Shown here piece by piece: positions 52,474 through 59,569 of a DNA stretch of 64,000 nt. Position numbers and translations under genes: made by a program. Origin of the DNA: SAR202 cluster bacterium bin87. Lineage in GTDB: Bacteria; Chloroflexota; Dehalococcoidia; Lucifugimonadales; UBA3495. The stretch lies in contig MPNC01000003.1 of NCBI GenBank assembly GCA_002238825.1, positions 248,001-312,000 of the forward strand, read 5' to 3'. The notes beneath the pieces are model-generated. The model was not told where the DNA came from and ran no database searches. It worked only from the letters and a program-made list of their open reading frames with translations. Position 1 is the stretch's first letter. Each line of letters starts with the position of its first letter.

Positions 52474-53714
52474 CAGTTGTCTCCCCGGTACCCCCGGTTG
52501 CGGATTTCTTCCTCCATGTGGGCCCGGATGCCGATGAGGGCTGCGGCTCCTTCTCCCACCGCCGTGGCAACCTGCTTGGTGCTGCCGGCCCGGGCATCGC
52601 CGGCGGCAAAGACGCCGTGACGATCGGTCTCCATTGATGAGGAGCGCGGGCTTCCTCCCGTAACGATGAAGCCTCGCTGGTCCAACTCAACCATGTCCGA
52701 GAGGAAGCCGGTGTTGGGGTCGAGGCCGATGAAGACGAACACTCCGGCGGGATGCAGTTCTTCCTGATCACCGGTCACCAGGTCCTCAACGAGTACGGAG
52801 GCCAGTCGCCCGTCGCCGCGAAACTCGCGCACGGTGGTGTTCAGGCGGAGGTCCATCTTCGGGTGGGCGGCTGCCTTGTCCTGCAGCACCTGGCTGGCGC
52901 GCAGGCGGTCGCCCCTTTCCAGGACGGTGACGCGGGAGGCGAACCGGGTGAGAAACAGGCCCTCCTCGACCCCGCTGTTGCCACCGCCCACGACCAGCGT
53001 TTCCAGGTCGCGATAGAACGGGCCGTCGCAGGTGGCGCAGAAGTGGACGCCGGCCCCGATGAAGTCGTCCTCGCCGGGCACGTCGAGGCGGCGATATCGG
53101 GTTCCCGGGGTCAGCAGCAGGGCGGGAGCGCGGTACTCCTGGCCGGATTGGGTGGTGACGGTGCGGACGCCGCCGGTTTCCGGTCCGGGGTCCACCGACG
53201 CCACGGTTTGCGCGACGAGGATCTCGACTCCGAACCGCTCGGCCTGCTCACGCATACGGTCGGCCAGGTCTGCGCCGGAGACGCCGTCGGCGAACCCGGG
53301 ATAGTTGTCGATGCGCTCCGTGGAGCCGGCCTGGCCGCCGATGCCGCCCCGCTCGATGATCAGCGTCTCCATGCCCTCACGGGCGGCGTAGATGGCGGCG
53401 GTCAGGCCGGCCGGCCCGCCACCGACGATGATCAGGTCGTAGTGGGAACGGCTGGCCTGCGGATTGATGCCGAGACGCGCGGCCAGCTCGGCGTTGGACG
53501 GCTCCGCCATGATGGGCCCGCCGTCATCGAACACGATGGTGGGGATGATCTGCCGGCCATCGTTCAGTTGGCGAACGGTCTCCTGGGCCTCGGGTTCCTG
53601 TTCTATGTCCACCCAGCTATAGGGTATGCGGTGTTCGGCCAGGAACTGCTTGGAACGGCGGCAGTCGGGGCACCACAGGGCGCCGTAGACGGTCATGCGT
53701 GGGGATTGCGTCAT
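52473..53714 (-). CDS. Glutaredoxin-thioredoxin reductase fusion
   Basis: A 413-residue flavoprotein with an N-terminal glutaredoxin-like domain (1-82, redox motif CPDC at 15-18) joined to a complete low-molecular-weight thioredoxin reductase. FAD motif GGGPAG (98-103), GGQAG, redox pair CATC (226-229), NADPH motif GGGNSGVEE and C-terminal GVFAAGDARAGSTKQVATAVGEGA are all visible. The Grx part could pass electrons directly from the reductase to thiol targets, in place of separate thioredoxin. It is a single-gene minus-strand unit. Confidence 0.93.
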   Translation of the reverse strand: MTQSPRMTVYGALWCPDCRRSKQFLAEHRIPYSWVDIEQEPEAQETVRQLNDGRQIIPTIVFDDGGPIMAEPSNAELAARLGINPQASRSHYDLIIVGGGPAGLTAAIYAAREGMETLIIERGGIGGQAGSTERIDNYPGFADGVSGADLADRMREQAERFGVEILVAQTVASVDPGPETGGVRTVTTQSGQEYRAPALLLTPGTRYRRLDVPGEDDFIGAGVHFCATCDGPFYRDLETLVVGGGNSGVEEGLFLTRFASRVTVLERGDRLRASQVLQDKAAAHPKMDLRLNTTVREFRGDGRLASVLVEDLVTGDQEELHPAGVFVFIGLDPNTGFLSDMVELDQRGFIVTGGSPRSSSMETDRHGVFAAGDARAGSTKQVATAVGEGAAALIGIRAHMEEEIRNRGYRGDN

Positions 53715-53903
53715 ATGCGCACCTCGCGTCTTATTGCCAGCAGCCTGTTGCCACCGGCGCGTGTCTTGGGGAATTATTGCGGCTGGAACCGCGACGTTGC
53801 TTTATCGGGCAACGTGATAAGAATTATTTTATTCTACCGCAAGATGACCGGGCCCGCCGGCAGGGGACCCGAGGCCAGCATCCCGAGGCCGGGTCGCAGG
53901 GAA

Positions 53904-54329
53904 CTATCCCGCGCTGTCGTCGGAAGGTGGTGCGCCGTTGGGTTTGGTCTGTTCGGGGGAGTCCGGAACGCCGTCAATGGGCACCAGCCGCCACAGGTCG
54001 TCGGAGGGAGCCAGGGTCTTACGGAATTCATCCCAGCCGGTGGGGTCGGTGTAGGGCGTGGGCGCTTCGCCGCGCCAGTAGGCCAGCAAGCCCGGGGGCA
54101 ACTTCTGCCTCTCCTCTTCGCTCATGCGCCCGGGGTGTTTATTGGCGAGGGTGCGGCGGGCCATTTCTTCGGCGCGTCGCTTGTTTTCCTCCCAATTGGG
54201 ATCGGGAAGGATTTTGTATCCTTCGAGGGATTCCGAAAATTCGCGTTCGTATTCGTCCAAATCGTCAGGGAAGGGCCAGTAGTCATCGGGGTCTGGCAGT
54301 TTGGCCCTTTCATCATTGCTGTTGGCCAT
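53904..54329 (-). CDS. Hypothetical acidic protein, possible antitoxin
   Basis: A 141-residue very acidic protein without a recognised family. It has an Asp/Pro-rich start (LPDPDDYWPFPDDLDEYEREF), a central charged helix (ENKRRAEEMARRTL) and the segment PPGLLAYWRGEAPTPYTDPTGWDEF. It begins 12 bp after the BrnT-like toxin gene, the position of an antitoxin, but does not resemble BrnA and is larger. The acidic character suits binding a basic RNase. Antitoxin function is inferred only from position. Confidence 0.65.
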   Translation of the reverse strand: MANSNDERAKLPDPDDYWPFPDDLDEYEREFSESLEGYKILPDPNWEENKRRAEEMARRTLANKHPGRMSEEERQKLPPGLLAYWRGEAPTPYTDPTGWDEFRKTLAPSDDLWRLVPIDGVPDSPEQTKPNGAPPSDDSAG

Positions 54330-54341
54330 TACAGCCTCCGA

Positions 54342-54611
54342 TCATCGCAGGTATTCGCGCGTGTATTTCCGGCTCGGGTATGCAGTCATCAAGTTTTCGG
54401 AATTGCCGGCCCGGTAGAAGGGAACTTCGTAGGCGTAATCGCCGATGCGGACGATGTACAGACGTTCACCAGGATGCCTTGTTTGGTTCGGGTGCAATAG
54501 GTCATCCAGCCGGTCACCGTGTTCCAAATGATACACCGCATCGTCGAAAGAGATGCCCCGTTCCGTCCTGAGCCATTCGTTCTTGGTTGGGTCCCATCTG
54601 TATTCTCGCAT
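54342..54611 (-). CDS. BrnT-like toxin
   Basis: An 89-residue basic protein of the BrnT/DUF4258-like ribonuclease group: start YRWDPTKNEWLRTERGISFDDAVYHLE, then HPNQTRHPGERLYIVRIGDYAYEVPF and C-terminal TAYPSRKYTREYLR. Such toxins have the RelE fold and are usually paired with a DNA-binding antitoxin. Here the next gene encodes a protein of another kind. It starts 7 bp after the stop of the CaiB gene. Confidence 0.78.
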   Translation of the reverse strand: MREYRWDPTKNEWLRTERGISFDDAVYHLEHGDRLDDLLHPNQTRHPGERLYIVRIGDYAYEVPFYRAGNSENLMTAYPSRKYTREYLR

Positions 54612-54618
54612 TGCCGAG

Positions 54619-55899
54619 TCAGAGCACGCCGGATTCGCGCCAGGCAGCGACTTCGACGTCTCCGTAGCCCAGGTAAGCCAGCACCTCGTCGGTGTGCTCG
54701 CCCAGGGCGGGCAGGTTGCCCGGTTCCAGCGGCGTTTCGGTGAAGGTGGCCGGAGGGCCGGCCATGCGTACCGTTCCCAGGTCGCGGTGGTTCACGTCGA
54801 TGGCCAGGTGGTTGGCCTCGACCTGGGGGTGCTCGAACAGCTCTTCGACGAAGCGCACCGGGCCGGCGGGGACGCCGGCGGCATCCAGCAGGTCCAGCCA
54901 CTCGCCGTTGGTCTTGTCCCGGAAGATCGCCTCCGCATCGGTCATCAGTTGCGCGCCGGAATCGGCGGCTTCCTGGGAATGTTGGTCGTAGCCTTCGTCG
55001 AACCGGATGTCGTGGAGGCCGACGACGCCGAGCAGTTTCTGGCGCAGCGCGGCGTTGAGGCACCCAACCACGATCATGCCGTCGGCGGTCTGGTAGAAGC
55101 GGTAGTAGATGTTGCCGGGCGGCTGGAAGTGCTGGGCCTCGTAGACCTCCAGCAGGTCGGGGTACGGGGTTCCGGCGGCGCGCATGGCGTCCACCGATTC
55201 CATGATCTCCGCGTGCGGCCCCTTGTCGATGCCGTCGATGCGGACGAAGCGCATGCCCAGCATCAGCAGGCCGGTGCCCAGCAGCGAGGCCTCGAGCTTT
55301 TGGCCCTTGCCCTTCTCGCCGGCGGATGCGGCGCGCTCCCGGGCGAACAGGGCGCCGCAGACGGCCCACGCTTGGGCGAGCCCGCAGGCGGTGTCCACCA
55401 GCGGGCTGGCGACGATCTGCTGCGGGACACCGTTGGCGATCTTGCCCTCGGCGGTGGCGATGCCCGACATGGCCTGGATGATGATGTCGTAGCCGGGGCG
55501 GTAGGAGTCTGGCCCCTCGTGTCCGAAGGCCGAACCCTCACAGTAGATGATCGACGGGTTGATGGCGGCGAGGGTCTCGTAGTCGATGCCCAGGCGGCCG
55601 GCGACGTCGGGGCGGTTGTTGGCCAGCACCACGTCGGCCTGCTCGGTCAGGCGGCGGACCACGTCGGCAGATTCCGGGTTCGCCAGGTTCAGCGTCATGG
55701 AACGCTTGCCCCGGTTGTAGGCCATGAAGGGCCGTCCGTCGGTGGGAAGGACGGCCTGGGCGTAGCGCCACAGGTCGCCCCAGGGCGGCTCCACCTTGAT
55801 GACGTTGGCGCCCATGTCGGCCAGCAGCATGCCGGCCGTGGGCGTGGCAATCATGGTGGAGAACTCGACAACGTTGATGCCTTCAAGAGGGCCGGCCAT
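54619..55899 (-). CDS. CaiB/BaiF family CoA-transferase
   Basis: A 426-residue class III CoA-transferase-fold protein. Hallmarks: GINVVEFSTMIATPTAGMLLADMGANVIKVEPPWGD, MAYNRGKRSMTLNLANPE, GYDIIIQAMSGIATAEG and LGEHTDEVLAYLGY near the end. The region that carries the catalytic Asp in formyl-CoA transferase reads KLEASLLGTG here, without Asp. The substrate is unknown. It is followed closely by the BrnT pair and is 35 bp downstream of the methyltransferase gene. Confidence 0.9.
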   Translation of the reverse strand: MAGPLEGINVVEFSTMIATPTAGMLLADMGANVIKVEPPWGDLWRYAQAVLPTDGRPFMAYNRGKRSMTLNLANPESADVVRRLTEQADVVLANNRPDVAGRLGIDYETLAAINPSIIYCEGSAFGHEGPDSYRPGYDIIIQAMSGIATAEGKIANGVPQQIVASPLVDTACGLAQAWAVCGALFARERAASAGEKGKGQKLEASLLGTGLLMLGMRFVRIDGIDKGPHAEIMESVDAMRAAGTPYPDLLEVYEAQHFQPPGNIYYRFYQTADGMIVVGCLNAALRQKLLGVVGLHDIRFDEGYDQHSQEAADSGAQLMTDAEAIFRDKTNGEWLDLLDAAGVPAGPVRFVEELFEHPQVEANHLAIDVNHRDLGTVRMAGPPATFTETPLEPGNLPALGEHTDEVLAYLGYGDVEVAAWRESGVL

Positions 55900-55934
55900 G
55901 GCGTCGCTCCGAGGAGTGCAAAGTCGTCGGGCGA

Positions 55935-57278
55935 TTATAGCAAAGCGGGCCCGGCCAGCCGGAGACGCTCCGGGTCCAGCGCCAACGCTTCAGCCGGTAT
56001 CATGGCTGCCAGTTCCGCCGGAGTATAGCCATCCGCAGAGTCGCTGCTGTCGAGCCATGAGATCGCAGACGCCGCGCGGTCGGCCGGGAGCCCCCGGGCC
56101 TGGACCAGGACGCGGAAGTCGCCCAGGCCGCCGGGACGGACCAGGTGGGTCAGTCCCGTCAGCCAGTCACGGGAGTCGTCCTGGACCGGCGCGAAGGGCT
56201 CGGCCAGGGCATCGGGGAGCGCGCCCTCGCGGTCGATCGGGATGGTGATCCAGCCGCCACCGCCCGAATCCCGGGGCGGCCCATTGCGGCGAATGGTCTG
56301 CAGCCCGAGGCGGCTCAGAAACCTGCCCTGGGGCATGTTGCCCACGGTGGTCAGACCGGCCCGCTCGCCGGCGAGCCGAACCGAGGTGAAGTCGACCTGG
56401 GCCGTGATGTCCTGTCGTCCCGTATCCAGCAGAGGCGTATCGGTTTGGCGGTGCGCGCGGTAGGTGACCAGCGTGCCGTGGGGCCGTTGGTTCGGGTCGT
56501 AGAGATCATGCGCGCTGCGGCCGTAGTCGATGGTGAGGACGAAACCGGTATCCAGCGTCGTCGCTATTGACTCAGCCCAGTCGTCCAGCAGCAGGCAGAT
56601 TTCGGCGGTCTGCCCGTCGGACAAGCTGACGCCAACGTCGGACAGGCGGCGTTCGAGATTCGGCGTGGACGGATCGCCGGTGATTTCGACCAACTGCCCT
56701 TCGTAGCCGTCCGCGACGTCGGATTCGATGCCGACATAGAGCTCGCGGAGGGCGCCGCCTTCCATGCGCACCCGATGCACGGGCAGGGCGTCGAGCAGTT
56801 CGTTTGAGATCACGCAGCCCGTGACATTGCGGAACGGAAGGCACCGGGCGTCGGCGGCGATCGTGCCAGTCGTCAGGGAGCGAAGGTTCCGCCCGGCAGG
56901 GTGACGGTCACAGACCACGTACCGCAAGGAGCCGGCAAAGCCCTCGGGCAGATGCGCGGCGGCGTTGCGTATGTCCCGTCCCAGCAGGCCGTCACCGGCG
57001 CCGGGTTCGATCACATCGAACGGGTGGGGCCGATCCAGCAACTGCCAGAACCGGAAAAGCTGAACCGCCAGCAGGGCGCCGAAGGCGGGATGCACCTGTG
57101 GGCTGGTGTAGTAATCGTCGCGCGCGCCGCTTCGCGTGTAGTAACCGCCGGGTCCGTACAGGGCCCGCGCCATGTACTCGGCAAAGGTGATCGGGCCGTG
57201 ACGGGCGATGCGACGCCGGATGGCTCGCTCCGTGACGGTGGGAACGTTCATGTGATGGGGGCCATATTCGACACGCAT
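55935..57278 (-). CDS. SAM-dependent methyltransferase, MidA/NDUFAF7 family
   Basis: A 447-residue protein of the COG1565 group, whose mitochondrial relative methylates an arginine of respiratory complex I. Family features: GPITFAEYMARALYGPGGYYTRSGARDDYYTSPQVHPAFGALLA, the AdoMet motif VIEPGAGDGLLGRDI, SNELLDALPVHRV and FVLTIDYGR. No complex I gene is in the window. The ATG at 57278 abuts the palindromic repeat; a Met at residue 10 (57251) is an alternative start. Confidence 0.88.
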   Translation of the reverse strand: MRVEYGPHHMNVPTVTERAIRRRIARHGPITFAEYMARALYGPGGYYTRSGARDDYYTSPQVHPAFGALLAVQLFRFWQLLDRPHPFDVIEPGAGDGLLGRDIRNAAAHLPEGFAGSLRYVVCDRHPAGRNLRSLTTGTIAADARCLPFRNVTGCVISNELLDALPVHRVRMEGGALRELYVGIESDVADGYEGQLVEITGDPSTPNLERRLSDVGVSLSDGQTAEICLLLDDWAESIATTLDTGFVLTIDYGRSAHDLYDPNQRPHGTLVTYRAHRQTDTPLLDTGRQDITAQVDFTSVRLAGERAGLTTVGNMPQGRFLSRLGLQTIRRNGPPRDSGGGGWITIPIDREGALPDALAEPFAPVQDDSRDWLTGLTHLVRPGGLGDFRVLVQARGLPADRAASAISWLDSSDSADGYTPAELAAMIPAEALALDPERLRLAGPALL

Positions 57279-57302
57279 AAGGGCGAATGATCATTCGCCC
57301 TT
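57279..57302. repeat. Dispersed palindrome, copy 2
   Basis: A 24-bp perfect palindrome with the same 20-bp core as at 9836 (GGGCGAATGATCATTCGCCC). Only the outer bases differ (AA/TT instead of GTAG/CTAC). It touches the methyltransferase start codon, so a hairpin here would affect its translation if the 57278 start is used. Confidence 0.8.
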
Positions 57303-57341
57303 GCACCTGCCGAGTGTTCGAGGAGCTACCGGGACATTCAT

Positions 57342-57698
57342 CTACCGGTACATGGGCTTGAAGAAGCTGTGCAGGAAGTTGTTGCGGTGGGCCCAGGAGT
57401 GAGCGCGCTTGAGCACGCTGTCGGGTATGGGCTCGGACCGGCGGTGGGTAATGCGCAGGGTTTCGTAGTCGGCCAACTCCGGTGGAGCGTCGGCGGTGTA
57501 GAGCAGTTCGCACCCTTCCCCTTCGGCGAAAAGCTTCAGGCCGTCGAAACCCTTCACTCGCCGGCCGGGGGTCTGGTAGACGTAGAACTCTACGCTGCCG
57601 ACCAGTTCATCGAAGTGGTCGTTGCCGTTGCCGCGGCCGCCGCCCTGCCGAAGCTGGTCGCGGTTTATGCCATAACTGCTCAAGCGTCTGCGTTGCAT
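57342..57698 (-). CDS. Hypothetical protein
   Basis: A 118-residue protein of no recognised family. Basic start (MQRRRLSSYGINRDQL), a Gly/Asn-rich stretch (GGGRGNGNDH), then a folded-looking part SVEFYVYQTPGRRVKGFDGLKLF and a C-terminal aromatic tail HRNNFLHSFFKPMYR. It lies 47 bp upstream-to-downstream from the 104-residue gene at 57746 and may be co-transcribed with it. Confidence 0.55.
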   Translation of the reverse strand: MQRRRLSSYGINRDQLRQGGGRGNGNDHFDELVGSVEFYVYQTPGRRVKGFDGLKLFAEGEGCELLYTADAPPELADYETLRITHRRSEPIPDSVLKRAHSWAHRNNFLHSFFKPMYR

Positions 57699-57745
57699 GA
57701 AGACACCACTGGGTCGGTTGCGTAAGGTGCAGTCGGAAAACGGGA

Positions 57746-58060
57746 TCAGCCTTCCCGCAGCAATGCCGGTTTGATGATGCCGTTCCAGGGGTCGTCGGGA
57801 TCCCGACGCCGCACGGTATCCACCATGCTGGCGACCTCGTTGCCGTGGAGCAACCTGAGGTCTTCGAAAGTCTGGCGGCCGGCGAGTTTGATTATCGACT
57901 CGCGCAGGGCCTCCACATAGGGAACAACGTCCCGGGAGGCGGACAGATTTTCGTGGCGTATCCTGACGTTCTTCAGTTGCTCGACCCAGTCGATCTGTCT
58001 TTCCACCTGGTCGAAGGGGTCATCTTCCGGTTCCGGAGTTGGCGACATGGTCGTGGTCAT
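57746..58060 (-). CDS. Hypothetical protein
   Basis: A 104-residue acidic, mostly helical protein. AAGGAGG precedes the ATG, supporting a real gene. Notable segments are FDQVERQIDWVEQLKNVRIRH and a C-terminal DPDDPWNGIIKPALLREG. No family is recognised. It follows the SMP-30 gene by 39 bp on the minus strand. Confidence 0.6.
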   Translation of the reverse strand: MTTTMSPTPEPEDDPFDQVERQIDWVEQLKNVRIRHENLSASRDVVPYVEALRESIIKLAGRQTFEDLRLLHGNEVASMVDTVRRRDPDDPWNGIIKPALLREG

Positions 58061-58099
58061 GGCCGGGACCTCCTTGCTATGGGAGTAGCGATAATATCG

Positions 58100-59011
58100 T
58101 TATGGATAGATGGCCCAGCCGACCCGGTCGGTGCTGGCCTGGAAGAAATGACCATCGGTTGAGGTGACAAAGACTTGGGTCAGATCCGGTCCGCCGAAGC
58201 ACACGTTGGTGGGGCGGGTGGCGGCGACGGGATGGGTCTCGATTACCCGTCCGGTGGGCGAAAAGACGTACAGCATTGGGCCGGGCCCGCCCGTGGGCCA
58301 GCCGGCGGTGGCGATGATGTTGCCGTCAGCGTCAAGGCACATGCCGTCGATGCCGCGGTGCACGCGGTTGGCGTCGCGGCCGAAGGTGTGCAGCGTGGTG
58401 TACGTGCCCAGGGTGCCGTCCCCGGTGATGGGGTAGGCGCGGAGTTCCCGGTCAATCTCGATCCGGTCGCTGTTGCTCTCCGCGACATAGAGGGTATTGC
58501 CGTCGGGGGATACCAGGATGCCGTTGGGCATGGTGGTGTCGTAGGTGGACCGAACGGTCCGGTACGAGCCGTCAGCCTGGGGAACGGCGCACAGCACGGA
58601 ACGGTTGTCCAGCTGCTCGACCTCATGGGGATCGATGTTGCCGGTGTTCCAGGGGTTGGTGAACCAGATGCGCCCCCGGGCGTCGATGGCGAGGTCGTTG
58701 GGTGTGTTCAGGGGGACGCCGTCCAGGTTATCGGCGACGGTGACCATGCTGCCGTCCGGGTCGAAACGGACAATCGCGCGACCGTTCTGGCAACATCCGA
58801 ACAAACGGCCCTGGGCGTCGAAGGCCAACCCGTTGGTGCGGTTGGTATTTTCGCGGTAGACGGAGAATTCGCCGGACTTGGGGTTGTAGGCATAGATGCG
58901 GCTGGCGTGGATGTGGGTGAAAAGAACCACTTCGCCATTCCAGGCCGGCCCTTCGGTGATGCCGCCCTGAGGGTCATCAAATAAACTGAGAAGACTGAAT
59001 CGCCACGACAT
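58100..59011 (-). CDS. SMP-30/gluconolactonase family protein
   Basis: A 303-residue six-bladed propeller of the SMP-30/gluconolactonase/LRE-like family. Metal-site regions are GITEGPAWNG (Glu), NTPNDLAIDARGRIWFTNP (Asn and Asp) and GIDGMCLDADGNIIATAG (Asp). Members hydrolyse sugar lactones or esters with a divalent metal. The start at 59011 has AAGGAG nine bases upstream. No signal peptide. Confidence 0.9.
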   Translation of the reverse strand: MSWRFSLLSLFDDPQGGITEGPAWNGEVVLFTHIHASRIYAYNPKSGEFSVYRENTNRTNGLAFDAQGRLFGCCQNGRAIVRFDPDGSMVTVADNLDGVPLNTPNDLAIDARGRIWFTNPWNTGNIDPHEVEQLDNRSVLCAVPQADGSYRTVRSTYDTTMPNGILVSPDGNTLYVAESNSDRIEIDRELRAYPITGDGTLGTYTTLHTFGRDANRVHRGIDGMCLDADGNIIATAGWPTGGPGPMLYVFSPTGRVIETHPVAATRPTNVCFGGPDLTQVFVTSTDGHFFQASTDRVGWAIYP

Positions 59012-59122
59012 TATGGCTAACTCCTTGAATGTGTCGCGCACGGAAGTATGGGATGAATTGCGACGACACTAGCGCCGGCCGATTGTAGCAGGCGACCCCC
59101 GGCCCGGCAACGGCGGCCAGTC

Positions 59123-59299
59123 CTCGCGCGTACCCGGTTTGGCGGCGGGAGCAAATTTACATCGATGAACAGGATGAATAGGATGCCGACAACGCCTGCT
59201 CTCCGCTCTGCTAACGGCACAGTCCAACGTGAGGGACGTTTCCAGTAATCAATCCTCTCCATCCTGTCTATCGATGTAAAAGACAAAGTGGGTACGCGG
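59123..59299. repeat. Family B repeat at 59.1 kb
   Basis: Inverted arms: CTCGCGCGTACCCGGTTTG with TTTACATCGATGAACAGGATGAATAGG on the left, and ATCCTCTCCATCCTGTCTATCGATG...GTGGGTACGCGG on the right, enclosing ~70 bp. It lies in the 558-bp gap 59012-59569, the rest of which shows no gene. Confidence 0.65.
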
Positions 59300-59569
59300 C
59301 AGCCGTCGTTACCGCCAACCGTGAACCTCAGGGACACGCGGGGGAGCATGCGTTCCGTCCCGCATGCGGCATTCCGCAGCGCATGAGTGAGGTTGACGCA
59401 CATCTTTGGCGGACTGCATACTCGTTCGCGCCAGCCGACTCGCGCTGCGAACTCGACGACCGCCAGCCGGGCCCGTCTTGCCGAACTGCCGAAACCGCAG
59501 TAGCGTGCCAGGCAACGGCTCGGGCACTTGGCAAGCCGAAACCCATACGGCCGAACTGGGAGGTGAACC

